Source: Cellulosimicrobium cellulans
GTDB lineage: Bacteria > Actinomycetota > Actinomycetes > Actinomycetales > Cellulomonadaceae
Direction of reading: 5' to 3'
Length of the DNA: 64,000 nt
Assembly: GCF_016921195.1 (NCBI RefSeq)
Contig: NZ_JAFGYF010000004.1
Coordinates: 310,001-374,000, forward strand
Shown: positions 52,717 to 61,093 of the stretch, piece after piece
How positions within the stretch are numbered: position 1 is the first letter of the stretch
Layout of the letters: every line of letters starts with the position of its first letter
The notes under the pieces: generated by a model
What the model was told of the DNA's origin: nothing
The model's input: the letters and a program-made list of their open reading frames with translations, nothing else
Databases searched by the model: none
Position numbers and translations under genes: made by a program

Positions 52717-52795
52717 CGCCCGCCCCCGGACGGGCCCGGGCAGACGCGCGGCCGTAGGCTCGACGGCGTCCCGTCCGCCTGTCGAGGGAGCCACC

Positions 52796-53812
52796 GTGCG
52801 CGCGACCGTCATCCATGCCCCGTACGACGTGCACGTCGAGCAGCGCGACGACCCACGCCTGCTCGCGCCCACCGACGCGATCGTGCGCGTCGAGGCGGCG
52901 TGCGTGTGCGGGTCGGACCTGTGGACGTACCGCGGCGTCAACCGGGTCGAGCACCCCGTCGCGATGGGGCACGAGTACGTGGGCACGGTCGAGGAGGTCG
53001 GCGCGGACGTCCGGACCGTGCGCCCCGGGCAGCTCGTCGTCGGGTCGTTCTTCGCGTCCGACAACACGTGCCCCATCTGCCGCGCCGGCTACCAGACGTC
53101 GTGCGTCCACCGCGAGCCCGTGCGCGGCGCCCAGGCCGAGCTGCTGCGCGTCCCGCTCGCCGACGGGACGCTCGTCGCGACGCCCGAGCGCCCCGACGAC
53201 GACCTCCTGCCCGGGCTGCTCACCGCGTCCGACGTGCTGGGCACCGGCTGGTTCGGCGCCCGCGCGGCCGAGGCGGGGCCGGGCCGCACGGTCGTGGTGG
53301 TGGGCGACGGCGCCGTCGGGCTGCTCGCGGTCCTCGCCGCCGTACAGCTCGGGGCCGAGCAGGTCATCGCCATGAGCCGGCACGCACCCCGCCAGGAGCT
53401 CGCGCGGGCGTTCGGCGCGACCGAGGTCGTCGCGGAGCGCGGTGACGAGGGCGTCGCGCGCGTCCTGGACCTCACCGACGGGCTCGGCGCGCACGGCGTC
53501 GTCGAGGCCGTGGGGACGCCGGACTCGGTCGCCCAGGCGCTCGGGTCGGTGCGTCCCGGCGGGCACGTCGGCGTCGTCGGGCTCCCGCACGGCGTCGAGC
53601 TCCCGGTCGTCGACATGTTCTACCGCCACGTGCACTGGTCGGGCGGCCCGGCGCCGGTCCGCCAGTACCTGCCCGAGCTGATGGACCTCGTCCTCGACCG
53701 ACGCATCGACCCCGCACGCGTCTTCGACCTCGAGCTCTCCCTCGACGACGCCGCCGAGGGGTACGCCGCGATGGACGAGCGCCGCGCGATCAAGTCCCTG
53801 CTGCGCCCCTGA
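52796..53812 (+). CDS. Zinc-dependent alcohol dehydrogenase-family (MDR) enzyme
   Basis: 338 residues. Catalytic zinc ligands Cys in CVCGSDLW and GHEY; structural-zinc lobe NTCPICRAGYQTSC with three of the usual four Cys; nucleotide fold VVVGDGAVGLLAVL. Substrate unknown; the pattern is that of threonine- or glutathione-dependent-type MDRs in actinobacteria. GAGGGAGCC precedes GTG 52796, and TAGGCT (52755-52760) is a likely -10. Confidence 0.88.
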   Translation: MRATVIHAPYDVHVEQRDDPRLLAPTDAIVRVEAACVCGSDLWTYRGVNRVEHPVAMGHEYVGTVEEVGADVRTVRPGQLVVGSFFASDNTCPICRAGYQTSCVHREPVRGAQAELLRVPLADGTLVATPERPDDDLLPGLLTASDVLGTGWFGARAAEAGPGRTVVVVGDGAVGLLAVLAAVQLGAEQVIAMSRHAPRQELARAFGATEVVAERGDEGVARVLDLTDGLGAHGVVEAVGTPDSVAQALGSVRPGGHVGVVGLPHGVELPVVDMFYRHVHWSGGPAPVRQYLPELMDLVLDRRIDPARVFDLELSLDDAAEGYAAMDERRAIKSLLRP

Positions 53813-53840
53813 GGCCCGGCCGCGCGGGCGGGGTCCGGCG

Positions 53841-53950
53841 TCAGCCGAGCCAGGACGTCGCGGACCGGTGCTCGTCGACGCGTGGAGGAAGTGCTCGAAG
53901 TGCTCGCGGCGCGTCCAGGTCTCGAGGTCGAGCGGCACAGGGCTGTCCAT
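53841..53950 (-). pseudogene. Remnant of a type A chloramphenicol acetyltransferase gene
   Basis: ATG 53950 opens MDSPVPLDLETWTRREHF then EHFLHA, the standard N-terminus of CatA-type acetyltransferases. After about 25 codons homology stops. In another frame the next codons read VDEHRSATSWLG and a stop (53841-53843), like a CAT C-terminus. The gene seems to have lost about 170 internal codons and its frame. Confidence 0.65.
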
Positions 53951-53967
53951 GCCGCCAGCATCACAGT

Positions 53968-53993
53968 CGCCCGTGCGGCGAGCACGGGCGTTT
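53968..53993 (+). terminator. Hairpin terminator with T tail
   Basis: Perfect 9-bp stem CGCCCGTGC (53968-53976) with GCACGGGCG (53982-53990), GGCGA loop, then TTT. It would end plus-strand transcripts from the dehydrogenase gene ahead of the lipoprotein-NRAMP operon. Confidence 0.7.
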
Positions 53994-54082
53994 CGGCCGC
54001 ACCGTCGCGGTCGCGGCCCCGTCACGCCCGGTACGGCGTCGTCCGCGTGCGGACGTCCGTCGGGAGCGGCACCATCGCTGAC

Positions 54083-54583
54083 GTGGGACGTCGCGAGCGC
54101 ATCACCCGGTCCGTGGTCGTGCTGGGTCTCGCGCTCGTCCTCGGCACGACAGCGGGCTGCACCGTGAGCCGACAGGAACCCGGGCAGGCGACGGCCGCCG
54201 TCGCCGACGCGCTCGCGCAGGCCGGGTCGGCGGTCGAGACGACGCGGCTCACCGTGCGGCTGCTCGACGCCGACCGCGTCACCACGCCCGTCGCCGACGC
54301 CGCCGTGCTCGACCAGGTGCGTGTGCTCGAGGAGTCCAGCGCGGCGCTCACGACGCTCGTCCCGCCCGACGACGTCTCGTCCGCGCAGCGGGACGCCGGG
54401 CTCGTGGCCGTCGCGGACGCGACGCGCGAGGTCGTCGCGGCGCGTGCCTGGGTCGCGCGCGAGGCGGGCGGCGACCTGTCGGAGGCGGGCGCGGTCCCGC
54501 TCACCGCGTCCGAGCTCGAGGCCGACCTCGCCCGCGCCGCCGACGACGTGGACTCCGCGCTGGCCCTGGCGGGTGGCGCGTGA
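54083..54583 (+). CDS. Putative lipoprotein, first gene of the NRAMP operon
   Basis: 166 residues. Arg-rich start, hydrophobic stretch SVVVLGLALVLGTTAGC whose Cys fits a lipobox (TAGC in place of LAGC), then an Ala/Asp/Val-rich helical domain with no recognised family. GTG 54083 is the probable start. Its stop overlaps the NRAMP ATG by four bases, so it is likely made with the transporter, possibly as an extracytoplasmic partner. Confidence 0.65.
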   Translation: MGRRERITRSVVVLGLALVLGTTAGCTVSRQEPGQATAAVADALAQAGSAVETTRLTVRLLDADRVTTPVADAAVLDQVRVLEESSAALTTLVPPDDVSSAQRDAGLVAVADATREVVAARAWVAREAGGDLSEAGAVPLTASELEADLARAADDVDSALALAGGA

Positions 54584-55809
54584 AGCGGCTCCTCGGCGTC
54601 GCGCTCGGCATCCTCACCGCGATCGGCGGGTTCGTCGACATCGGCGACCTGGTGACGAACGCCGTCGTCGGCTCGCGGTTCGGGCTGTCGCTCGTGTGGG
54701 TCGTGGTCGTCGGTGTGGTCGGCATCTGCCTGTTCGCGTCGATGTCCGGGCGCGTCGCGGCGGTCAGCGGGCGCGCGACGTTCGAGATCATCCGCGAGCG
54801 CCTCGGCCCGCGCGCCGCGGGCGCGAACCTCGCGGCGTCGTTCGCGATCAACCTGCTCACGCTCACCGCGGAGGTCGGGGGCATCGCGCTCGCGCTGCAC
54901 CTCGCGAGCAGCGTCGAGCCGCGCCTGTGGATCCCGGTCGCGGCCTTCGCCGTCTGGCTCGTGCTGTGGCGCGTGAAGTTCCAGGTCATGGAGAACGTCG
55001 CGGGCCTGCTCGGGCTGCTGCTCGTGGGGTTCGGGGTCGCGCTGTTCCTGCTCGGCCCGGACTGGGGCGAGCTGCTGCGCCAGGCGGTGCCGCCGTCTCC
55101 CCCGGCGACGGAGCACGTCGCGACGTACTGGTACTACGCGGTCGCGCTGTTCGGCGCGGCGATGACGCCGTACGAGGTGTTCTTCTTCTCCTCCGGCGCC
55201 GTCGAGGAGGGGTGGACCGCGAAGGACCTCGCGCAGAACCGCGTCAACGTGCTCGTCGGGTTCCCGCTCGGCGGGCTGCTGTCCGTCGCGATCGCCGCGT
55301 GCGCGGCGGTGGTGCTCCTGCCGGCGGGGATCGAGGTGTCGTCGCTGTCGCAGATCGTGCTGCCGGTGGCGGAGGCCGGCGGCACGCTCCTGCTCGCGCT
55401 CGTGATCGTCGGGATCGTCGCGGCGACGTTCGGCGCCGCGCTCGAGACCGCGCTGTCGAGCGGGTACACGCTCGCGCAGTACCTCGGCTGGTCGTGGGGG
55501 AAGTTCCGCCGCCCGGCGCGCGCCGCACGCTTCCACGTGACGATGGTCGTCGCGCTGCTGCTCGCCGTGGCGATCCTCATGACGAGCGTCGACCCGGTCG
55601 CCGTCACGGAGATGTCGGTCGTGTTCTCGGCCGTCGCGCTGCCGCTCACGTACGTGCCGATCCTCCTCGTCGCGAACGACCCGGAGTACATGGGCGAGCA
55701 CGTCAACGGGCGCGCGACCAACGCGCTGGGCATGGTGTACCTGGTGATCGTGGTCGCCGCTGCCGTCGCGGCGATCCCCCTGATGATCGCGACGGGAGCG
55801 GGCTCATGA
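54580..55809 (+). CDS. Divergent NRAMP-family divalent metal transporter
   Basis: 409 residues, 11 membrane segments of the NRAMP fold. The TM1 metal motif, normally DPGN, reads DIGD (VDIGDLVTNAV). The TM6 motif, normally A/C-x-x-MPH, reads GAAMTPYEVFFF. Loss of the TM1 Asn and the TM6 Met-Pro-His order suggests altered ion choice, as in NRAMP-related Mg or Al transporters. Overlaps both neighbours by four bases. Confidence 0.8.
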   Translation: MKRLLGVALGILTAIGGFVDIGDLVTNAVVGSRFGLSLVWVVVVGVVGICLFASMSGRVAAVSGRATFEIIRERLGPRAAGANLAASFAINLLTLTAEVGGIALALHLASSVEPRLWIPVAAFAVWLVLWRVKFQVMENVAGLLGLLLVGFGVALFLLGPDWGELLRQAVPPSPPATEHVATYWYYAVALFGAAMTPYEVFFFSSGAVEEGWTAKDLAQNRVNVLVGFPLGGLLSVAIAACAAVVLLPAGIEVSSLSQIVLPVAEAGGTLLLALVIVGIVAATFGAALETALSSGYTLAQYLGWSWGKFRRPARAARFHVTMVVALLLAVAILMTSVDPVAVTEMSVVFSAVALPLTYVPILLVANDPEYMGEHVNGRATNALGMVYLVIVVAAAVAAIPLMIATGAGS

Positions 55810-56219
55810 GCCGGGACGACTCCACGCCGACCGGGGCACGCGTCGTGGACGCACGCCTGCACCTGCTGAGCCGCCAGGTGCTCGACGTCGACGGCGAGCC
55901 GGTGACGACGGTCGACGACCTCGAGCTCGTCGCCGCCGACGGGCCGGAGGACGGGCGCCGTGACGCGGTGCCCGGGGAGCCCGCCGAGGTCGGCGCGATC
56001 CTCACCGGACCGGTGCTCGTGACGCGCCTCCTCGGCGGCCGACCGCCCGCGTCGCGCTGGGAGCGGGTCTCGTGGTCCGACGTCGGGCACGTAGGGACGG
56101 CGATCGAGCTGACCGTCCAGGCCGACTCTCTCGACCTGCACTGGACCGAGGACTGGCTGCGCGAGCACGTGGTCGGGCGCATCCCCGGTGGGCGGCACGA
56201 CCCCGAGGAGGACTCGTGA
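55806..56219 (+). CDS. PRC-barrel-like protein 1 downstream of NRAMP
   Basis: 137 residues, acidic, no membrane segment. ARVVDARLHLLSRQVLDVDG and PVTTVDDLELV have the alternating strand pattern of PRC-barrel proteins, followed by a conserved SWSDVGHVGTAIEL stretch. Probably a cytoplasmic accessory or regulator of the transporter; this is inferred from the ATGA overlap and from a second such gene next to it. Confidence 0.65.
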   Translation: MSRDDSTPTGARVVDARLHLLSRQVLDVDGEPVTTVDDLELVAADGPEDGRRDAVPGEPAEVGAILTGPVLVTRLLGGRPPASRWERVSWSDVGHVGTAIELTVQADSLDLHWTEDWLREHVVGRIPGGRHDPEEDS

Positions 56220-56641
56220 TCCTGGGCGACCTGCTCGACGCGCGCGTCCTCGGACCCGACGGCGAGGACCTCGGGTTCCTCGTGGACGTCCGGCTCGCGC
56301 TCGACACGCTGCCCGACGGCGGACCCTCCGGCCGCGACACGGCGGACGACGCCGACCCCGACGACGCCCACCCCGACGACCGCGCGCTGAGCGAGAGCGT
56401 CCGGCGTCGCGCACGGGCGGGTCGGGCCCGCGTCGTCGGCGTCCTGGTGAGCCCGCGCACGGGCACCTCGTTCCTCGGGTACGAGCGCACGGACGTCACG
56501 GCCCCGTGGCCGGTCCCGCAGCTCGTCCGTCGCCGCCACCGCGGGACGTTCCTCGTGCCGTGGGACGACGTCGCCGCCGTCGCGCCGGGCGAGGTGCGCC
56601 TCGCCGCGGGGTACCGGCAGGAGGACGCGGCCCTCCCCTGA
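56216..56641 (+). CDS. PRC-barrel-like protein 2 downstream of NRAMP
   Basis: 141 residues. ILGDLLDARVLGPDGEDLGF then LVDVRLALD is a PRC-barrel-type opening, and the C-terminus (GTFLVPWDDVAAVAPGEVRL) completes the barrel; an Asp/Pro-rich linker lies between. GTG 56216 overlaps the preceding stop. Last gene of the four-gene unit. Confidence 0.7.
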   Translation: MILGDLLDARVLGPDGEDLGFLVDVRLALDTLPDGGPSGRDTADDADPDDAHPDDRALSESVRRRARAGRARVVGVLVSPRTGTSFLGYERTDVTAPWPVPQLVRRRHRGTFLVPWDDVAAVAPGEVRLAAGYRQEDAALP

Positions 56642-56778
56642 CCGGCCGCCGCCACCGGCGCGTTGCGAGCGGGACGCGGCCCCGTGACGCTGGACGGGAC
56701 GGTGAAGCCACCCGCCGTCGGCCGCCCGGGCGCAGGGACGGGAAGTACGTCACCCAGCCCGGCGACACGGGAGGACCC

Positions 56779-57384
56779 ATGAAGGCGCTGTTCGTGAGCT
56801 GCACGCTCAAGAAGTCCCCGGAACCGTCCAACACCGAGGCGCTCGGGCGCGTGGTCGCCGAGGCGCTCCAGGACCGCGGTGTCGAGGTCGAGCACGTCCG
56901 GCTCGTCGACCTCGACGTCCCGCCGGGCGTCGTCACCGACGTCGGCGAGGGGGACGGGTGGCCGCAGGTGCACGAGAAGCTGCTGGGATCGCAGATCCTC
57001 GTGGTGCTCACGCCGACGTGGCTCGGGCGCCCGTCGTCGATCGCGCAGCGCATGCTCGAGCGCATGGACGCGATGATCTCCGAGGAGGGTCCCGACGGCA
57101 TCCCCGTCGCGTACAACCGGGTGGCGGGCGTGGTGGTCACGGGCAACGAGGACGGCGCGCACCACGTGATCTCGGAGGTGAGCGGCGCCCTGGCCGACAT
57201 CGGGTACACGATCCCCGGCCAGGCCTGGACCTACTGGAACCAGGGTCCCGGCCCCGGCCCCGACTACGTCCAGACGGGCCACGGCCACGAGTGGGCCCGG
57301 GAGACGGGACGCCTCATGGCGCACAACCTGCACGCCGTCGCGACGGCGCTCGAGGCGCATCCCGTCCCCGCTCCCGGCTCCTGA
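56779..57384 (+). CDS. NADPH-dependent FMN reductase/flavodoxin-like protein
   Basis: 201 residues; flavodoxin-like fold with ALFVSCTLKKSPEPSNTEAL as the phosphate-binding region, ILVVLTPTWLGRPSSIAQRML (the flavin-contact loop) and VVVTGNEDGAHHV. Predicted cytoplasmic FMN-dependent NAD(P)H oxidoreductase. GGGAGGA precedes ATG 56779. The 137-bp gap upstream carries no gene. Confidence 0.85.
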   Translation: MKALFVSCTLKKSPEPSNTEALGRVVAEALQDRGVEVEHVRLVDLDVPPGVVTDVGEGDGWPQVHEKLLGSQILVVLTPTWLGRPSSIAQRMLERMDAMISEEGPDGIPVAYNRVAGVVVTGNEDGAHHVISEVSGALADIGYTIPGQAWTYWNQGPGPGPDYVQTGHGHEWARETGRLMAHNLHAVATALEAHPVPAPGS

Positions 57385-57420
57385 CCGACGACCGCCGAGC
57401 GCCCCGCTGAGCGCCCCGCG

Positions 57421-57540
57421 AGGAGCCGACCCGGTCTCGACGACGACCTGCCCCACCGGGGTCCCCCACCGGAAGGCGAACGCCGTCGTGGGGTCGTACT
57501 CCTCGATGCGCACCCCGCAGGCGCGACCCCGCGGTTGCAT
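57421..57540 (-). pseudogene. Possible remnant of an SRPBCC (AHSA1-like) gene
   Basis: Minus-strand stretch VRIEEYDPTTAFAFRWGTPV resembles the middle strands of AHSA1-type SRPBCC proteins, with GC-rich codon bias. It has no start context and no matching N- or C-terminal parts. It fills the gap between crcB and the FMN reductase. Confidence 0.35.
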
Positions 57541-57555
57541 CCGGCGGACGGGCGG

Positions 57556-57933
57556 TCAGGCGCTCGCGAGCGCGATCCCCGCGACCGCGGCCGCGAGGCA
57601 CACGACGAGCATCCCGAGCGCGTGCAGCAGCGCGACCGCGCCCCGGCCCGCGAGCAGGAGGCGCGCGCCCTCGACCGACGCGGTGGAGAACGTGGAGTAG
57701 CCGCCGAGGAACCCGACGCCGAGCACCGCGGCGACGTCGCCGTGCCCCGGGTGCGTGGCGCCCCACCCCGTGAGCAGCCCCAGCAGGAAGCACGCGGTGA
57801 CGTTCACGACGACCGTGCCGAGCGGCGTCGACCACCGGTTGTGGCGGGCCACGAACGTGTCGAGCAGGAAGCGCGACGCCGCGCCGAGCCCGCCGCCGAG
57901 GGCCACGAGCGCGAGCTCCGCGACCGCCGTCAC
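57556..57933 (-). CDS. crcB: CrcB/Fluc fluoride channel subunit 2
   Basis: 125 residues, four membrane segments. GGGLGAASRFLLD (first segment with the GxxxR signature), TVVVNVTACFLLGLL, and GVGFLGGYSTFSTASVE (the TFST phenylalanine-box region) are diagnostic. Works as a dual-topology or heterodimeric fluoride exporter with the upstream CrcB. GTG 57933 overlaps the preceding stop as GTGA. Confidence 0.92.
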   Translation of the reverse strand: MTAVAELALVALGGGLGAASRFLLDTFVARHNRWSTPLGTVVVNVTACFLLGLLTGWGATHPGHGDVAAVLGVGFLGGYSTFSTASVEGARLLLAGRGAVALLHALGMLVVCLAAAVAGIALASA

Positions 57934-58367
57934 CGGGCACCGCCACCCCGGGCGACCACGCGCCGCCGGACCGTCCCGGCGAGCGCGATCCCGCCCACCG
58001 CGGCCGCGACGCCGAGCCCGACGCTTCCCAGCGCGTACGCCGCGCCGAGGGCGGCGTGCCCCCCGCTCGCCAGCCGCTCGACCTCGACGGCGAACGTCGA
58101 GTACGTCGTGAACCCGCCGAGCACCCCCGTCCCGCCGCCGAGCCGCACGCCCCGCCGCCACCCGGCGTCGGGACCCGCGCGGAGCAGCGTCTCGAGCAGC
58201 GCGCCGAGCACGAACGACCCGGCGAGGTTGATCCAGAACGTCGTCCACGGCCACGACCCGGGCGCAGGGGTGAACGCCTGCTCGAGCAGCGCGCGCGCCG
58301 TCGTGCCGACCGCTCCGCCGAGCGCGACGAGGCCCGCGAGGGCGAGGAGCGGCGTCGGTCGTCTCAC
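57930..58367 (-). CDS. crcB: CrcB/Fluc fluoride channel subunit 1
   Basis: 145 residues. GGAVGTTARALLEQAF, TFWINLAGSFVLGAL and GVLGGFTTYSTFAVE mark the Fluc family. GTG 58367 overlaps the universal stress protein stop as GTGA, so the long upstream reading is not used. Two adjacent crcB genes usually form a heterodimer in Gram-positive bacteria. Confidence 0.92.
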   Translation of the reverse strand: MRRPTPLLALAGLVALGGAVGTTARALLEQAFTPAPGSWPWTTFWINLAGSFVLGALLETLLRAGPDAGWRRGVRLGGGTGVLGGFTTYSTFAVEVERLASGGHAALGAAYALGSVGLGVAAAVGGIALAGTVRRRVVARGGGAR

Positions 58368-58912
58368 CTCTCCCACGGCGTGCAGAGCTCCTTCCAGTCC
58401 ACGACCGCGAGCGGGACCGTGAGCACGGGCCGGTGCTGGTGGTGCGCGAGGTGCGCGGCCACGGACCCCTCGACGAGCTCGCGCAGGTGCGCCGCGGACC
58501 CGGGCGCGCGCGTCCCCACGACGATCACCGCGGCGTCGACGGCGCGTGCGAGGTGCGTCAGCGCGCGGTCCGGTCGCCCCGCGAGGTAGCGCAGCTCCCA
58601 CGCGACGCCCGTGCCCCGCAGACCCTCGTCGACCTCGGCCCGCAGCCGGGACTCGACCTTCTGCCAGGAGTCGTCGGCGGAGTCGGGGTCGAACGGCGCG
58701 TGCGTCACGGAGCCGTCGGGGTGTTCTTCCACGACGTGGCGGGACGTGTCGGCGTACGCGGCGACCACGCGGGATCCGACGGCGTCCGCCCAGGCCGCGG
58801 CCGTCCGGACGACCAGCAGGTCACCGCCCGGCACGACGCCCACGACCACGGGGTGCCCGGCGAACGGGACCATGCGGTCGAGCGACGGCTGGGGCACGGC
58901 TCTGGCTCTCAT
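58364..58912 (-). CDS. Universal stress protein, fluoride-riboswitch-controlled
   Basis: 182 residues, one UspA domain: VVVGVVPGGDLLVVRTAAAW at the start and VGTRAPGSAAHLRELVEGSV, the G-x2-G-x9-G(S/T) ATP-binding motif, near the end. First gene of the usp-crcB-crcB operon. AAGAGG lies before ATG 58912, beyond the riboswitch hairpin. A link of Usp to fluoride stress is inferred from the operon. Confidence 0.88.
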   Translation of the reverse strand: MRARAVPQPSLDRMVPFAGHPVVVGVVPGGDLLVVRTAAAWADAVGSRVVAAYADTSRHVVEEHPDGSVTHAPFDPDSADDSWQKVESRLRAEVDEGLRGTGVAWELRYLAGRPDRALTHLARAVDAAVIVVGTRAPGSAAHLRELVEGSVAAHLAHHQHRPVLTVPLAVVDWKELCTPWER

Positions 58913-58926
58913 GCGGACCTCTTCCC

Positions 58927-59032
58927 GCGGGCAGCACCCTGCCCGCCGACGTGCGACGAGACAGGAACCATCAGCCCTGGCGGCGGTTCGGGCGGCTATG
59001 CCCCGGCGGGATCCATCACCGCCACCAGGGTA
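58927..59032 (-). ncRNA. Fluoride riboswitch (crcB motif) with expression-platform hairpin
   Basis: On the minus strand GGTGATGGATCCCGCC (59020-59005) matches the 5' aptamer consensus and GGGCTGATGGTTCCTG (58977-58962) the 3' consensus, with AACCGCC before it. CCCTGGTGGCGG pairs with CCGCCGCCAGGG, and GGATCC can pair with GGTTCC as the pseudoknot with one mismatch. GCGGGCAG-GGTG-CTGCCCGC (58946-58927) follows as a perfect hairpin just before the ribosome site of the stress protein gene. Fluoride binding should raise usp-crcB-crcB expression. Confidence 0.88.
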
Positions 59033-59053
59033 ACGAGCCCGCCCGCAGGCCGC

Positions 59054-60361
59054 TCAGCCGGCCTTCGTGTCCAGCCACTTCTTCTCGCCGAACGACTTGG
59101 CCAGCTCGTAGTCCGTGACGACGAACCCGACGGCCTGCGCGACCGGCAGCACCTGCTCGCGCTCCACGCCGTCGTCGATCCCGAGCCGGTACATGACGAC
59201 GACGGTGCCCGTGCTGAGCATCACCGCGGGCGCGTCCCCGTCGTCGAGGAGGGCGTAGGAGCCCTGGAACCCCGGCTGCGGGACCGCGGCGGCGAGCGTC
59301 GGGTGCGCGGCGCCGCTCGTGTCGGCGACGGGGTCGCCCTCCGGCGCGTCGTTGAACGCGGCGGCGGCGCGCTCGGCCTCCTCCTTGGAGCCCACGTCCA
59401 CCACGACGACGTCGAGCGCGACGGTCGGGCCGTCGTCGGACACGACGCGCGCCTCGAACCCGGCCTGGCACGACCCCGCGAGCGCCTCGATCGCGGGGAT
59501 CGCGGGCAGGTCGTCGCACGCGAAGTCCCGCCGCGCCACGAGCGCGACGCGGTCCTCGTTGACGAGGTAGTCGTTGTCGGAGAAGTACTCCCACGACATG
59601 GGTGCGAGAGCCGGCCCCGACTCCGGGTCCATCTCCGCCCCCGCGCGGTACTGCTGCTCGAGCCACGGCTCGTCGTCCGTGACGTCGGTGTCCACGGGCT
59701 CCTCGGTCGGCTCCGGCTCGTCGGTCGGCTCCGGCTCCGCCGGTGCGTCCGTCGCCTGCTCGGCGGCCGTCGGCCCGGGGACGGTCGGGGCGTCGTCGCG
59801 CACCGCGAGCCACACGCCGAGGCCGCCCGCGACGACGACGAACGCGCCCACGCCCGCGAGGACGGGCACGAGCCACTTCCGCGAGCCGCGCCCGGGCGGC
59901 GTCGCGTACGGGGAGAAGCCGTAGGGGTCCGACGGCGGAGCGGGCGGCCCCGGCACGACCGTCGCGTCGTCCGGCGCGCCGTAGGCGGGGCCGGACGGGG
60001 TCGCGTACGGAGCCGTCGGGGTGCCGTACGGGGCGCCGGGCGGCGGGGGTGGCGGCGCGTACCCGGGCGCCGTCCTGGCGGGCGGCCAGGTCGCCCCCGT
60101 GTCCGCGGGCGGGAGCGTCGCGTGCGGGTCCCCGCTGGGGGGCGGGTAGCCCGGGCCCGCGTGGCCGGGGCCGGACGGTGCGGCGGGCCCCCTCCCGTAG
60201 GGGTCGGTGTCGTACGGCGCCTGCGCGTGCGGCCTCGCGTAGCCCGGCGACGGGGCGCCCGACCCTCCCGGGGCCGCCCCGTCGTCCTCCCCGTACCGTC
60301 GCGGCGGCCGCATGACGGTGTGGTCGTCGACCGGCTCGTTCGGGTCGGTGGGGTGGGACAT
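59054..60361 (-). CDS. Pro-rich single-pass membrane protein
   Basis: 435 residues. Long Pro/Gly/Tyr/Ala-rich cytoplasmic region (about 1-155), one membrane segment (WLVPVLAGVGAFVVVAGGLGVWLAV), an acidic Pro-Glu-Thr linker, then an exposed domain of about 200 residues with two Cys (RRDFACDDLP, GSCQAGFEARV). Layout is common in actinobacterial sensor or secretion-accessory proteins; function unknown. GAGGA is 8 nt before ATG 60361. Confidence 0.75.
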   Translation of the reverse strand: MSHPTDPNEPVDDHTVMRPPRRYGEDDGAAPGGSGAPSPGYARPHAQAPYDTDPYGRGPAAPSGPGHAGPGYPPPSGDPHATLPPADTGATWPPARTAPGYAPPPPPPGAPYGTPTAPYATPSGPAYGAPDDATVVPGPPAPPSDPYGFSPYATPPGRGSRKWLVPVLAGVGAFVVVAGGLGVWLAVRDDAPTVPGPTAAEQATDAPAEPEPTDEPEPTEEPVDTDVTDDEPWLEQQYRAGAEMDPESGPALAPMSWEYFSDNDYLVNEDRVALVARRDFACDDLPAIPAIEALAGSCQAGFEARVVSDDGPTVALDVVVVDVGSKEEAERAAAAFNDAPEGDPVADTSGAAHPTLAAAVPQPGFQGSYALLDDGDAPAVMLSTGTVVVMYRLGIDDGVEREQVLPVAQAVGFVVTDYELAKSFGEKKWLDTKAG

Positions 60362-60614
60362 CGGGCGGGTCCTCTCGTCGCGGGCGGCTCGTGCAGGGTA
60401 ACGGAGAGGCGCCCCCGGGTGCCGCGCGCGGCCCCCCGACGTCCCCCGCGCGGCGGACGTCGTGTGACCTGCTCGACGGGTGATCTCCTCCTCAGGGTGG
60501 ACACGTCCGCGGCACCGGCCGCGTACGCTGCGGGTGGGTCACCGGACGACGGCAGGGGGGACAACCGCTCGACCGCCGAGTGACCGGACCGCCGTCCGAC
60601 CCGCACCAGCGCTC

Positions 60615-61052
60615 ATGAACACACTCACCTGGAATGCCGAAGACGACGCGACCTGGCGCGCCCGCAGCGCGTCGCGCGAGTACGTGATCCGGCGCGACGA
60701 CGCCGACGGCTGGACGCTCGACGGGCCGGAGCGCACCTGGGTCGCGCTCCCCGACCTCGAGGTCGCCAAGGAGGTCGCCGCGCTCGCCGACGAGGTCCAC
60801 CACGACGACGACAGCATGACCAGCTACCGCGTGGTCACGGCCACCGGCGCGCGCCGCGGCGAACCGTTCGGCGCGGACAGCGACGAGGACGCGATCGACG
60901 TGCTCCGTGCGCGCCGCCGCGCCGGCAACCTCCCGCTCGCGCCGTTCCGGCTCGAGACGAGCGACGGGCGGCTGGTCGGGTCGTGGCAGAAGGCGACCGA
61001 GATCCCCGCCCGGCCGGCCACGTCGCACGACGGGACCGCCGGGCCCGTCTGA
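60615..61052 (+). CDS. Hypothetical protein
   Basis: 145 residues, acidic, no membrane segment; begins MNTLTWNAEDDATWRARSAS and has GWTLDGPERTWVALPDLEVA. Not recognised. ATG 60615 lacks a ribosome site; an in-frame GTG at 60534 lies 4 nt after TACGCT (60524-60529) and could be a leaderless start adding 27 residues. The 253 bp between 60361 and 60615 otherwise hold only promoter-like sequence. Confidence 0.6.
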   Translation: MNTLTWNAEDDATWRARSASREYVIRRDDADGWTLDGPERTWVALPDLEVAKEVAALADEVHHDDDSMTSYRVVTATGARRGEPFGADSDEDAIDVLRARRRAGNLPLAPFRLETSDGRLVGSWQKATEIPARPATSHDGTAGPV

Positions 61053-61093
61053 GCCCGTCCCGAGCGAGCGCACGGCCCTGGCGGCGGGCCGGG

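Noticed and set aside
52664-54025. Long minus-strand frame through the dehydrogenase region.
   Set aside because: Antisense shadow of the plus-strand MDR gene; only its first about 25 codons carry real (CAT-like) homology and are listed as a remnant.
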